Part shown: positions 38,626 through 49,527 of the stretch, in pieces
Numbering within the stretch: the stretch's first letter is position 1
Layout: each line of letters opens with the position of its first letter
Source: Rhynchopus euleeides
Taxonomy: Eukaryota; Euglenozoa; Diplonemea; Diplonemida; Diplonemidae
NCBI GenBank assembly: GCA_963210315.1
Contig: OY723283.1
Location: forward strand, 1,426,001-1,490,000
DNA length: 64,000 nucleotides
Reading direction: 5' to 3'
Program-made: the position numbers and the translations under genes
Notes under the pieces: model-generated
Seen by the model: only the letters and a program-made list of their open reading frames with translations
Database searches by the model: none
Told to the model about the DNA's origin: nothing

Positions 38626-40562
38626 TGGCCGATCCCAGGGGGGCAAGATACCGTGTGCATCAGCAAGGATGTTAGCTCCCTGGGCATTGCCTGGGAGATG
38701 AACGTACAGTCAAGACGTCAGAGCCGATTCACTGACTGCGTCAAAATATTTCAACACCAATAACCAGTGGTGGGCCCTGCACATCGTCAGGTTCACCGGG
38801 CACTGGGCCTCAGTCTCTGAAAATTACTGAGGAGAGCTGCGTTTTCTCAGAGGGTTGCCAATTTATTGTTGGGCGCTCGGCGCTGGGGTTGCACTCCACA
38901 GGAGCCAACGCCCTCCCCGCCACCCTGCGCATGACATTGGCTGACCAAGCAATTTTTTTGCTGCGTTTTTCTTTTGCTGAGCAACCTTGTGTTTGCTTGC
39001 GCCTTTTTTTTGTAGTTCTTGTGCCCCTATCGAGTATCCTTTTGTTCATATTTGCTGGCGGGGAGGCGGCGTTCGGCGATGGTGGCTGCTTTGGCGCATG
39101 CTCACCTCCAGAGCATCTCCAAAGGCACCATGCCTGCACTCCCCCGCTACTCACGCCATCAATCGTCCCTTCGGGAAGCTGCTTCCCTCCCCCCCATCCA
39201 CCCTCCTCGCATTCGGTGCAGGGGGCGCAATCACAGCGACGACAGGGCATTCAGCACCACCAGGTTCAGCCGCATGCCGGTTGACAGTTAGCCCTTGTTC
39301 GCGTTAGCATCTCTCGTTTCTTCGGGGATTTTTGTGCTGTTGCCAGTGCATATTTTCTTCGATCCCCGTGTCTCTTTATCTCTCTCTTTATCCCCACAGG
39401 CCCCACATCCCCCCTAGTCTTAACTCCCACTATTCACCCACAACCACCACTCTCCCCCCCTCTGAAGATCAGCAGAGTTTCTCGGCGCATTTTCCGGAAC
39501 GCTACAACGGATGGGATGTGAAGGTGGGCAGGTCGTGCAGGGGATCCACACCCAAACACTTGCCGCCCTCCCCCGCTTCAGGTTCTCAGGCGAAAGCTTG
39601 CGCATGGGTCTGCCTGTCGAAGCTCGCCTGTCCCTGGGGTGGGTGGTGGGGTGGGTGTTGGTCACTGGCCCCTGGCCTGTCTGATGCATTGTGCTTGCCT
39701 TGACATCCACATTCACACCACGCTCCGGTGACCGCTTTGGACACTCTCGTTGTATCTGTCTTGGAAGTCGCTCGATGCGGCATGTGTCTGTCAGGGCATT
39801 GTGCTGCTTGCGGTCACCCGTTTCTTACTGACTCACAGGCATCGCCTTTAACTCGGACTGTGACGTCTTCGTATTCCGTCCGAAATGAAAAAAAAACTTC
39901 GAACGAAACAATTTATGGGGAGGGAGGGGTGTCTGTGGCAGGGCCGTGGTGGCCCGGAATGAAGAGGTAACCCCCCACGCACGTCCCGGCACCGCATCTA
40001 CCTCCGGGGCGAGCTTTGTGGAGGAAAAAAGTGCAGAGAAATGGCGAGCCGTTGCTGTGGGGAGCGCGAAGTCTTTTGGTCGAATGCACACCACCAGTGA
40101 ACGGGTCATTCAAATGCCATCTGTTTCCTCGCCCCCCACGCCGTGGCTCAAGTTGTTCCTCTGCAAAGAATCTGGGGCCCCTGTAACCGTGGGTCGGTAG
40201 TACGTCCCAGTTTCTGTTGAATGTCACCGATATTTGGCTGTTCTTGCTGTGTTGTGATGTGCCTGCGGCCCGCTTTGCCTACGCCTTGCTTTTCCGCCTC
40301 CAAGAGGTGGGACCAAACCAACCTAGGCAAAACAGAGACCCCGCAGGTGCGCCGGCAGAACCAAATAACCCCTTGCAAAACTTGCCCCCAGAGCTTCTCG
40401 GATGCTTGGTGTTGCACTGCCCGGATGCCAAAGTTGCCAGCTCACAGCAACGGGAAAGGAAGCCACACGAGGTGGGAAGCTGTAGACAGTTGCCCTTGCC
40501 ATGGTTGTTGCAATTGCCTTGTCCGCAGCACAACGAACATACACCTCAGCAGACTATACACA
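38626..40562. other. long spacer, possible small undefined exons
   Basis: No gene I can define. Protein-like snippets occur at 39079-39290 (frame with RAFSTTRFSRMPVDS) and 39475-39700 (one frame reads FRFSGESLRMGLPVEARLSL), on the + strand and separated by a pyrimidine-rich stretch ending CAGCAG at 39470; they could be exons of a small gene, but no consistent model emerged. The stretch ends with CCTCAGCAG at 40545-40553, acceptor-like for the next gene. Confidence 0.35.
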
Positions 40563-42089
40563 ATGCCGTTCGGGGACCTCCTGAAGGCGGCGCAAACCGC
40601 ACTCGGGACGGTCGGGGAGGCTGTTGGCGGTGTTGTGGGTGGGCCGGAGGAGGGCCTGCTGAGCCCCGTGACACGGGATGTGGTGCTGGTGCGGCCGCCC
40701 GCGGACAACATCGTGGCGGCGTCGCTCGGGCGAGGTGCGGAGTGGGTGAAGACACGCATCCAGAAGGAGTTCCGAGGGTACAACTGCCTGCTGGTGGACC
40801 TGACGGGGGAGGCAGGTTCGCTTGCGGTGCTGCACGAGGGGCCTGTGGCCTGCTTCTCGTGCAAGGAGGCGACGCCCACTCTGCAGATGCTGTGGAGTTT
40901 TGTGGCGGCAGTGACAGAGCACCTGGCACGCCCGAACTCGCGTGTGTTGGTGCTGCTGGACGGGCCGGGTGAGGGGCGGGCGGCGCTGTGCGTCATCTGC
41001 TTCATGCTGTACACAAGCCTGTTTGTGGACGAGAAGAAGGCGGTGGCGTGGTACCGCGGGAAGCGGAAGGACCCTGTGCACTTCACCCCCTCGCAGCTGC
41101 GGTACCTGTCGTACTTCTCACGCGGGATGTCTGCACGCCAGATGTTCACCCCGCCGCCACAGGTGCCTGCGCTGGTGCGCCTCATCACCCTGCGTGGTGT
41201 GCCTGTGTCGGTGCTGTCCCGCCCGCGTGTGGTGCTGGAGCTGGAGCACGTGCGTGCGGTGTATGCGAACGGGAATGCCTTCTCGAACCGCGCACGCGTT
41301 GCGAAGTCTGTGGTGTACACTCCCGGCGAGGCGGGTGTGGTGCGCCGCCGTGGGTCTGTTTCCACATCATCAGCTGGGATACAGACGGAGACAGTCGAGC
41401 TGATCGTCAACACCTACGTGGAGGACGACTTCAACGTCACAATGTGGAGCGTGAACGAGTTCCGGAGGCGCGAGGTGCTGTTCAACCTGCAGATGCACTC
41501 ATCACACCTGTTCCCTGACGCTGTGCAGAACGGGGCGGTGCTGACCTTCCCTGCCGCACAGATGGACAGCGTGGCTGGGTGCATGGGCTCCGCACTTGCG
41601 GTGGATGTGGATGTAGTGTGCGAGCGCAGGCGTGACCCCTTCACCACAGACGACGGTTCCATCGTCATTGTCCACAAGGAGCAGGCCCCCGAGCCCACAG
41701 GCGTCCGCCCCTCCGTCAGCGTCTCCGACATGGCCCTGCTGCCCCGCCCCGCATCGCCTGCCTCTTTCGGCGCCTCCACCATCGCCTGCATCCCTCCGGA
41801 GGACCTGCTCCTGAGTGTCGACCCCTTCACACCACGCGAGGCCAACCTGTGCTCCTCTACACTGACGCGCAGCAAGTGCACCAGGGCACGACGGGGCCAC
41901 GATGGCATCTGGGCCGGCACGCCCCTCAGCCCCCCACACGGCATGCGTCGAAACCAGAGTGCACAGCTACTGGAGAAGGTGCCCACACAGGGTATGAAGT
42001 CCTGCGCAAGCTACGCCTCCCTGCCACGGGTGCCGTCCCAGACTCTTTTCCAGTCATGCCTCAGCAGCGTTGACCATCATGCGTTGTAA
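40563..42089 (+). CDS. catalytically dead PTEN/auxilin-like protein, paralogue 1
   Basis: 508 residues. The first ~200 residues resemble the tensin-type phosphatase domain of PTEN, tensin and auxilin/GAK: FRGYNCLLVDLTGE, a WSFVAAVTEHLARPNSRVLV segment, then LLDGPGEGRAALCVICFMLY where active enzymes have HCxxGxxR. The catalytic Cys is absent (Asp-Gly instead) while the Gly and Arg remain, so it is a pseudophosphatase, perhaps phosphoinositide-binding. QLRYLSYFSRGMS and PALVRLITLRGVPV lead into a PTEN-type C2 domain (VELIVNTYVEDDFNVTMW...). The C-terminus is Ser/Pro-rich and ends FQSCLSSVDHHAL. Start chosen because similarity to the second copy begins exactly here, although the frame is open to 40221. 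No J domain is present, unlike auxilin. Confidence 0.78.
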   Translation: MPFGDLLKAAQTALGTVGEAVGGVVGGPEEGLLSPVTRDVVLVRPPADNIVAASLGRGAEWVKTRIQKEFRGYNCLLVDLTGEAGSLAVLHEGPVACFSCKEATPTLQMLWSFVAAVTEHLARPNSRVLVLLDGPGEGRAALCVICFMLYTSLFVDEKKAVAWYRGKRKDPVHFTPSQLRYLSYFSRGMSARQMFTPPPQVPALVRLITLRGVPVSVLSRPRVVLELEHVRAVYANGNAFSNRARVAKSVVYTPGEAGVVRRRGSVSTSSAGIQTETVELIVNTYVEDDFNVTMWSVNEFRRREVLFNLQMHSSHLFPDAVQNGAVLTFPAAQMDSVAGCMGSALAVDVDVVCERRRDPFTTDDGSIVIVHKEQAPEPTGVRPSVSVSDMALLPRPASPASFGASTIACIPPEDLLLSVDPFTPREANLCSSTLTRSKCTRARRGHDGIWAGTPLSPPHGMRRNQSAQLLEKVPTQGMKSCASYASLPRVPSQTLFQSCLSSVDHHAL

Positions 42090-45000
42090 ACCGCACCCTG
42101 CCGTACAGCGCCCTCGGTGGGTGCTGCTTCCTGTCGATGTGTCCAGGTCTGAGTGTAAGGAGCCGAACCAGGTCACGTCTGAAACACTGTGTGTGCGATG
42201 CCCGAAGTGGGTGCCGCCGCAACCCTGTGCTATGTATTGCTCTGCTGCTGTCTAACCTCCAAGGCAGCGTCCCGCTGCCCCTTGTCCCGCCCTGTCTGAC
42301 TTCACCTTGCACCGGGCTGCGCCTGTTGCTGTGTCTTGGCTCAGCATAGCGGCGGGATATCTCCCCAGCCAGATATCCCCCTTTCTCTGGCTCATGTGCT
42401 ATGAGCGTTGTTTGTCCGCACACGTACACATGAATGTCTTCTATGTTTGTTTTGCCTCTGCCGTGTCCGCCTGGTCGATGCGATATCCCTTTGTGAATAT
42501 ATTTCTGTTGGACTGTGAGCCGAGTCATTGCTATCGCTCGCCCAAGTGTGCTGGCTAGTGTCTCGTTCACACGTACGCGATTCATTCGAATTCACTCGTG
42601 TCTTTGTGTGCCAGTCTGACATCCGTTGTCTCTGTGCCATCCGCGCAGGGCTACTAGCCGGTTCGAATTAGATTGCTGATGCAGTTGAGTCTCTTGGGTC
42701 GGCAGTGTGCCGAGCCCTTCCTTGTGCCAAGAGGTGTAGATGGAAAGATTCTTCAGGCATGGGGCGAACCCTCCCTATTTCAGCGCCTCAGCTGTTTGCC
42801 CTGCCGTGCGGCTAACTTGTGATATTTTCTAACTTTCTTGGGGAGAGGAGGGATCACGCATGGAAATGGCAAAAAAGCACAGAATTGAATAACCGCCAGT
42901 ATTTTTTTTCCCTCTCCCGCCCTTTTATCCAATGAAATCTAGTCGGGATCCCGCCTCACATGCAGTTTGTGCTTGACCTGCAGGCCAGAACTTCTGTGCA
43001 TGGTTATAGTGCACGTTTCGCCCGATAGACGAAGAAACTCCGGGCTATCCCATGGGCTATCCCACCCCTTTGCCTCGACTGCCAGGCTGTCCACGAGTCG
43101 GTTGTAAAACAACAGAAAGGGCTGCTCGGAGCACGGACAAAATGTTTTAAAAAACTCGTTCAAAATTGCCAACACCATGCAAAATGCCCCCCCCCCCCCC
43201 CCCCTCAGCAACAACCCCTGGGACACACACGCTGAATGGGACAGTGAATTTCCGGCATCCTCTCTAGCGGGGGCTGTGGCTGCACTATTCCAGTATTTCC
43301 AACAAGAAACCAAAACAATACACATCACCGTGTTGCAGGCCTACCCCCCCCTCCCAACATTCGATGTGCCCCCTTGGGTTCTCCCATCTTGCCTTCACGG
43401 CACGCCCTCCCCCCCCCCTGGCCCAAAGTCTATGTTGACACCAAATACATCCCACCGCTGTGTGGGTGTGCCAGCAGCAAGGGCCAAAAGGAGGGGCCCA
43501 CGCTCTATCTCCCCTCCCCTCCCCTCCCCTCCCTCCGCAAAACAGCATTTTTATTCTACAGAACGCCCCCCCCCCTCCCCGACCCCCCCAGAGCCACTTT
43601 CCCGCCAGTTTTACACCTCTCAAAGCTTGCGGGTGTGTATGGGTGGTGGTGGTGGGTGGTCATTCCACACAGTGCGCTGGCGAGTTGTCCGACGGGTCGA
43701 AACGGACATTTAAACCGGGATATTTCCGAGCGGGTGAAGCCTGCGAAGAAATGTCGACCCATCCCCTCCAAAAAGAACAGCGCGCCCTGTGTGTTGCGTC
43801 TGACCACCCCTGCCCTCATCCCCTCCCCTGCACACTTCTTCTTTATTATCACCACACCTCAACAAATTCTGCTGTACCATTCCTGTTTATATTGTGCTTC
43901 TGCCCGCCTCACCCGTCACCCCCCCACCCTTTCAAAACAGCTGTGCGATGCACGGCTCGTAATATCTGAAAAATGAAAGCGTGGTGGATAATTCCTTTTT
44001 TGAAACCCACGGGGTTGACCCTGTTCGAGTCGTGTGGCGCTTAATCTAAAGATCACGGCGCTGCATTTGACCCGCGTTGTGTGTGTCTTTTTTTGGTTTT
44101 GTTCGGATATTTGTCCCATCCCCGCTGTACTTTCGGCTGAACTGCCACCCTCTCCTCGCCCCAGTGCACAGCTCTGTTTCCTGGTTGCGTGTTATCGACA
44201 CGCAGGTGTCCAGATAGAGGTGCGCTGCAATGCCCCCACCTATCCACGGGGCTACGGGTGGAGGGGGTGGCAGGCGTCATGGTCCAGCCATTCCAAAAAG
44301 GCAAGGCACTTTGTGGTGTTTGTGAGTCACCCATTGCGATGTTGCGGGGGGATTATGTCGTGAGGCTGCGAGAGGCAATACATCACTGTGAGCAATGAAC
44401 TCACAGATAAGTTTCCCGGGGGGAGGTGTAGCTTGGGGGCCACAGCAGGAAGACAAGCGATGTGATCACACCCATACCCACACCTACATCACTGCATGTT
44501 ATCCCTTTTTTTTTCCACCGTTCTGGCGATTGGGGAATTTTGTGCAATATTTTAACCCTTTCCCGTCCAGATCTGCCCCAGAAAAAACACTACAAATCAC
44601 ATTTCCACCGCAAACCGATTCATTGTATTCTTAGAACCCTGTGCCTGTAATTTTGTCCAAAAAATATCACGTTTTCGCACGAGGTAAAAAATGGTCAAAA
44701 AACCCGAAAATCGGGTTTGTAGGGTATAGGTCCCCTGTCTGAAAATGCAAAATATGGCCCCGCAGGTGCCCCCAGTGTGATTTAAAATTGGAAAATCGAC
44801 ATTTTCCACCTACGGGAAATCCCCCAAAATAGGGGGTCCCCAGTCACGAACCCCAAAAAAATGTCCCGCGCGCCTCTAAGGCACTCTGGATTTTTATTAT
44901 GTCATCCAGATGTCACATCTGGGTCCAGGAACACCGGTTTTTGGCCTCAGGAAGTCGAAAAATATGTGTGTAAATTTTTATTCTTGACCAGGATCCCCTA

Positions 45001-46845
45001 AAAGGCCGATTTCCCCTGTTTACACATGGGGTATTTCATGCAACGCCCGCTCGTGTGCTGAGTGTGCTATCCGCGACGTGGACGCGGTCGCCCTCTTCCT
45101 CCCAGAAGCCACTGATCTTCCTCATCCAACTTCACCTCCGGATGTACGCGGCACGTGCTTGGGTTGTCCTGTCGCAGTGCAGCAGAAGTTCCTGTGCACT
45201 GCTGCCCAAGCCATTTCGGCTGCACGGAATATGCCACGCAGAGTAACCTGGTATCGCGTGACCAGCTCGTGAGGCTTGGTGCCCCGAATCGAATCGATAA
45301 GCTGCGAGGTGCATTGCCTCGGTCAGTTGATGTCCTTGCGTGTGCATTTTTGTGCACAACAGTCCCTTGGGTATCTGCAGCGCAGGTGCCTGCACTGGAC
45401 CAGGACCCCTGATTTACCTCTGGCACTTGTTGATCGGAACGGATGCGGCGACATGCCACGGTGCCCATGGATAGCCATGCCGGCACGAAAGTACGTTCAC
45501 GACGGTTGATTACCATTGCTGCACTCTGTCAGAACCCGAAGGGTCTCAGCACACCTGAACGCCCACCAGGCCCCCCAGCAGGGGGTGAAACCAAAGGGTC
45601 CCCCCTGGAGTTTTTTGACCCAGAATTTTCGAATTCGACATGTCCCCGGGATTTCCACTATGTCGCAGATTTCGACCATTGGGTCAAGAAAACCTAAAAA
45701 TCTAGGGGGGAGGTGCTGAAGGATTGCACTGAAAATTTTATCTAACTCGGTCAAAATTCCAGGCACAGGGTTTAGATAAACTGAATCCCACTCCACCAGC
45801 GTCTCTCTCATTCACGATGCTGGACCCCAGTAATCTTTTGATTTCTCGTTTCAAGGGCAGTGCCACAGGACCATCGCGGCGCGCCCTTCGATCCTGAGAC
45901 CGCATCGGTTACAGTCGTGGGCACATCGACAGCATCTGATTTTGTATAGTCGGTCACCACCCATTCGGAGCTCTGCAGGGCGATGTTTCCCCACCAGTGG
46001 CAATGCCATCTTCTCTACCGATAAACGGCTTCTGCTTTGGACCCCAGTGTGTGCAAGCGGAGTTGGTTGTGAATACAACAGCCGCAGTGGTGGGGACTCT
46101 TCATGCCTTTTTAGGGGTTTTATGTGAAAATCCGACGATAGAAGAAAGACTTGAACCCCACCGAGCACCTTCTGCTCTCGGTGTGACATCCATGTCCCAC
46201 CGCCCATCCCCACCCCCCCGCCCAGCCACCCTCACCCGGCTATTCTGGCCGCGTGCATCTTCCCCACCTTTCTCTCGGACATAGCTTGCTGAAGAGCAGA
46301 GCCCGTTTCGGATTTTGGATCTTTCCGACTGTTGGGGAGGGGGGGACTCCTGGACCCTGCCCCCCATCCACCAGTCTGTGATGTAGCTTCCAGGCACAGG
46401 GCAGGCTGTGCGAGGCACGTCAGAGTTCCGCAGGCTCGTGGCGCTGTGACCTGTTTATGGTCCGCTGCCAAAGGCGTGTCGGTGCTCTGTCTGAGGGTGC
46501 ATTGTACTGCCGGCTCTGCGCTGCCCAGGGGCACTGTGTGGGTGGTCCTCCCAGACGTCGCGACTGCCTTGTGGTGGTCGGGCAGCGTCGGGGGGTGCTG
46601 TGAGGAGATAGGCCTTCTTGTGGTTTGCACCGCCGGGCAACATTTGTTCTGGCTGTGTATTGATTCTTTTTCTTTGCTGTGGAAACCAGAGGCTACAGCC
46701 TCGGTTTGACCGGCCGGAGGTGGGTCATGGCCGTGTCGTCAGATACCCCCACCCCGATGCCCCCTGCGCCCTACCCTTTGCTTCTGGGTGTGTTGTTTCT
46801 TTGTGTGCTCGACCCACCTGCCAGCATGCCCTGACAGTGACCACA
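42090..46845. other. 4.7-kb spacer between the paralogues
   Basis: No gene with recognisable character. It contains C runs at 43186-43204 and 43562-43573, a CCCCT repeat at 43510-43535, and an AT-richer block (44500-45060 and 45600-45830) that looks unlike the GC-rich host sequence and may be old mobile DNA without recognised ends. No copy of the paralogue flanks is seen, so the pair is not a simple recent tandem duplication of a larger unit. Confidence 0.45.
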
Positions 46846-48525
46846 ATGCCGTTCGGGGACCTCCTGAAGGCGGCGCAAACCGCACTCGGGACGGTCGGGG
46901 AGGCTGTTGGCGGTGTTGTGGGTGGTCCGGAGGAGGGCCTGCTGAGCCCCGTGACACGGGATGTGGTGCTGGTGCGGCCGCCCGCGGACAACATCGTGGC
47001 GGCGTCGCTCGGGCGGGGTGCGGAGTGGGTGAAGACACGCATCCAGAAGGAGTTCCGAGGGTACAACTGCCTGCTGGTGGACCTGACGGGGGAGGCAGGT
47101 TCGCTTGCGGTGCTGCACGAGGGGCCTGTGGCCTGCTTCTCGTGCAAGGAGGCGACGCCCACTCTGCAGATGCTGTGGAGTTTTGTGGCGGCAGTGACGG
47201 AGCACCTGGCACGCCCGAACTCGCGTGTGTTGGTGCTGCTGGACGGGCCGGGTGAGGGGCGGGCGGCGCTGTGCGTCATCTGCTTCATGCTGTACACAAG
47301 CCTGTTTGTGGACGAGAAGAAGGCGGTGGCGTGGTACCGCGGGAAGCGGAAGGACCCTGTGCACTTCACCCCCTCGCAGCTGCGGTACCTGTCGTACTTC
47401 TCACGCGGGATGTCTGCACGCCAGATGTTCACCCCGCCGCCACAGGTGCCTGCGCTGGTGCGCCTCATCACCCTGCGTGGTGTGCCTGTGTCGGTGCTGT
47501 CCCGCTCGCGTGTGGTGCTGGAGCTGGAGCACGTGCGTGCGGTGTATGCGAACGGGAATGCCTTCTCGAACCGCGCACGCGTTGCGAAGTCTGTGGTGTA
47601 CACTCCCGGCGAGGCGGGTGTGGTGCGCCGCCGTGGGTCTGTTTCCACATCACCAGCTGTGTCTGTGTCTGGGTCCGCACCTGTCCAGACGGAGACAGTC
47701 GAGCTGGTCGTCAACACCTACGTGGAGGACGACTTCAACGTCACAATGTGGAGCGTGAACGAGTTCCGGAGGCGCGAGGTGCTGTTCAACCTGCAGATGC
47801 ACTCATCACACCTGTTCCCTGACGCTGTGCAGAACGGGGCCGTGCTGACCTTCCCTGCCGCACAGATGGACAGCGTGGCTGGGTGCATGGGCTCCGCGCT
47901 TGCGGTGGATGTGGATGTAGTGTGCGAGCGCAGGCGTGACCCCTTCACCACAGACGACGGTTCCATCGTCATTGTCCACAAGGAGCAGGCCCCCGAGCCC
48001 ACAGGCGTCCGCCCCTCCGTCAGCGTCTCCGACATGGCCCTGCTGCCCCGCCCCGCATCGCCTGCCTCTTTCGGCGCCTCCACCATCGCCTGCATCCCTG
48101 CCGAGGACTTGCTGCACGGCTTCGGCGACCCCATCTCTCCGGCGCAGAGCGTCGCAGGGTCCGGCATGTTCCCACGCCGTGAACCCTTCCGCGCACTCAC
48201 AGGGTCGTCTGCACCCCGCAGCCTCATGGGCAGCCGCATGGGCAACACCGGCAACACCTCCGGCCTCCGCACCACACCCACCAGCCGCTTTCTGTCGCAG
48301 GAGCCTGTTGTGCAGCTTACGAATCAACCGGAGCCTGAGCAGCAGATCCCTCTGTCCCCCACGCCTCCCAACAAGGAGTCCCTGCAGGTCGTCTCCGGAG
48401 ACGAAGCCCAGCGCGACTCGCAAGAGCCCCTGTCGGACCAGGGCCTGAGCAGTGAGATGGGCTCTGCGATGTTCCAGTCCTGCATCAGCGTGCGCGACAC
48501 CCCTCGCCCAGGCGCGGCTTGCTGA
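46846..48525 (+). CDS. catalytically dead PTEN/auxilin-like protein, paralogue 2
   Basis: 559 residues with the same dead phosphatase (LLDGPGEGRAAL) and C2 layout as the gene at 40563. The two are nearly identical at the DNA level from CACAATG to the codons for IACIP (40560-41795 and 46843-48099), apart from a 21-bp net insertion here around 47653-47690 that lengthens a Ser/Val linker. Beyond that point the tails diverge strongly: this one is longer, Ser/Pro/Gln-rich, and ends with a related FQSCIS motif. The acceptor-like CTGACAG is 8 bases before the ATG, and the sequence upstream of CACAATG is unrelated to copy 1. No J domain is present. Role inferred as a phosphoinositide- or clathrin-linked adaptor, weakly. 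Confidence 0.78.
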   Translation: MPFGDLLKAAQTALGTVGEAVGGVVGGPEEGLLSPVTRDVVLVRPPADNIVAASLGRGAEWVKTRIQKEFRGYNCLLVDLTGEAGSLAVLHEGPVACFSCKEATPTLQMLWSFVAAVTEHLARPNSRVLVLLDGPGEGRAALCVICFMLYTSLFVDEKKAVAWYRGKRKDPVHFTPSQLRYLSYFSRGMSARQMFTPPPQVPALVRLITLRGVPVSVLSRSRVVLELEHVRAVYANGNAFSNRARVAKSVVYTPGEAGVVRRRGSVSTSPAVSVSGSAPVQTETVELVVNTYVEDDFNVTMWSVNEFRRREVLFNLQMHSSHLFPDAVQNGAVLTFPAAQMDSVAGCMGSALAVDVDVVCERRRDPFTTDDGSIVIVHKEQAPEPTGVRPSVSVSDMALLPRPASPASFGASTIACIPAEDLLHGFGDPISPAQSVAGSGMFPRREPFRALTGSSAPRSLMGSRMGNTGNTSGLRTTPTSRFLSQEPVVQLTNQPEPEQQIPLSPTPPNKESLQVVSGDEAQRDSQEPLSDQGLSSEMGSAMFQSCISVRDTPRPGAAC

Positions 48526-48835
48526 GGCTCTGGGATTTTTTTTTGTGGAGAAAATGCACCCCCACCCCGCCCACACGCACAGCCCCCACCACCGGATTTG
48601 TTTCACCAAAAACTCAAACTGTGGCCACCGCAGCACAGTTGGCACCTTGCCTCCCAGCGTGCCTGCTGGCACACAGTATCCGTTCGCCGACAAACGCGGG
48701 CCTCCGCCACCTCCTGAGGGGCTTCCTTCCTCGGCATGCACAGAGGGAGGGACCCCATCATCCCTCGCGCTGGTGGAAGGTGCGTAGCGAGGCTTGTCTC
48801 TTCCGTTCTCTATTCGACAGAAATAGTGCCCCGCA
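48526..48835. other. 3' flank of paralogue 2
   Basis: No gene seen; ordinary spacer running into the second palindromic element. Confidence 0.5.
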
Positions 48836-49527
48836 CACGGTGGGATCTTGTAAATTTTACATGTATAACTACAAGTATATACATGTATTATACATGTATA
48901 ATACTTGCATGTCAACTATTATACATGTATAATACATGTATATGCCTGAAATATACATGTAAAATACATGTATATCAAGTAAAAATACAAGTATAATACT
49001 TGCATGTCAACTATTATACTTGTATTTTTACTTGATATACATGTATTTTACATGTATATTTCAGGCATTTACATGTATTTTACATGTATAATACTTGTCA
49101 TGCAAGTATTATACATGTAAAATACTTGCATGACAAGTAAAATACATGTATAATACTTGCATGACAAGTAAAATACTTGCATGCAAGTAAAATACATGTA
49201 TTTTACTTGCATGCAAGTATTTTACTTGTCATGCAAGTATTTTACATGTATAATACTTGCATGACAAGTATTATACATGTAAAATACATGTAAATGCCTG
49301 AAATATACATGTAAAATACATGTATATCAAGTAAAAATACATGTATAATAGTTGACATGCAAGTATTATACTTGTATTTTTACTTGATATACATGTATTT
49401 TACATGTATATTTCAGGCATATACATGTATTATACATGTATAATAGTTGACATGCAAGTATTATACATGTATAATACATGTATTATACTTGTAGTTATAC
49501 ATGTAAAATTTACAAGATCCCACCGTG
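48836..49527. mobile_element. 692-bp near-palindromic element, copy 2
   Basis: Same length, ends (CACGGTGGGATCTTG and complement) and 361/331-bp arm asymmetry as copy 1 at 14406, differing at only a few bases (for example TACATATATATC in copy 1 against TACATGTATATC here). Flanking dinucleotide is CA on both sides. The surrounding sequences of the two copies are unrelated, so the element moved as a unit. Confidence 0.9.

Noticed and set aside
40442..41413. 323-codon minus-strand frame opposite the first PTEN-like gene, with a counterpart opposite the second
   Set aside because: Shadow of a GC-rich coding strand; the + frame has recognisable domains and the minus frame does not.
42655..42680. 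GGTTCGAAT resembling a tRNA B box
   Set aside because: Neighbouring bases do not form the T-arm closing pairs and no cloverleaf fits upstream.
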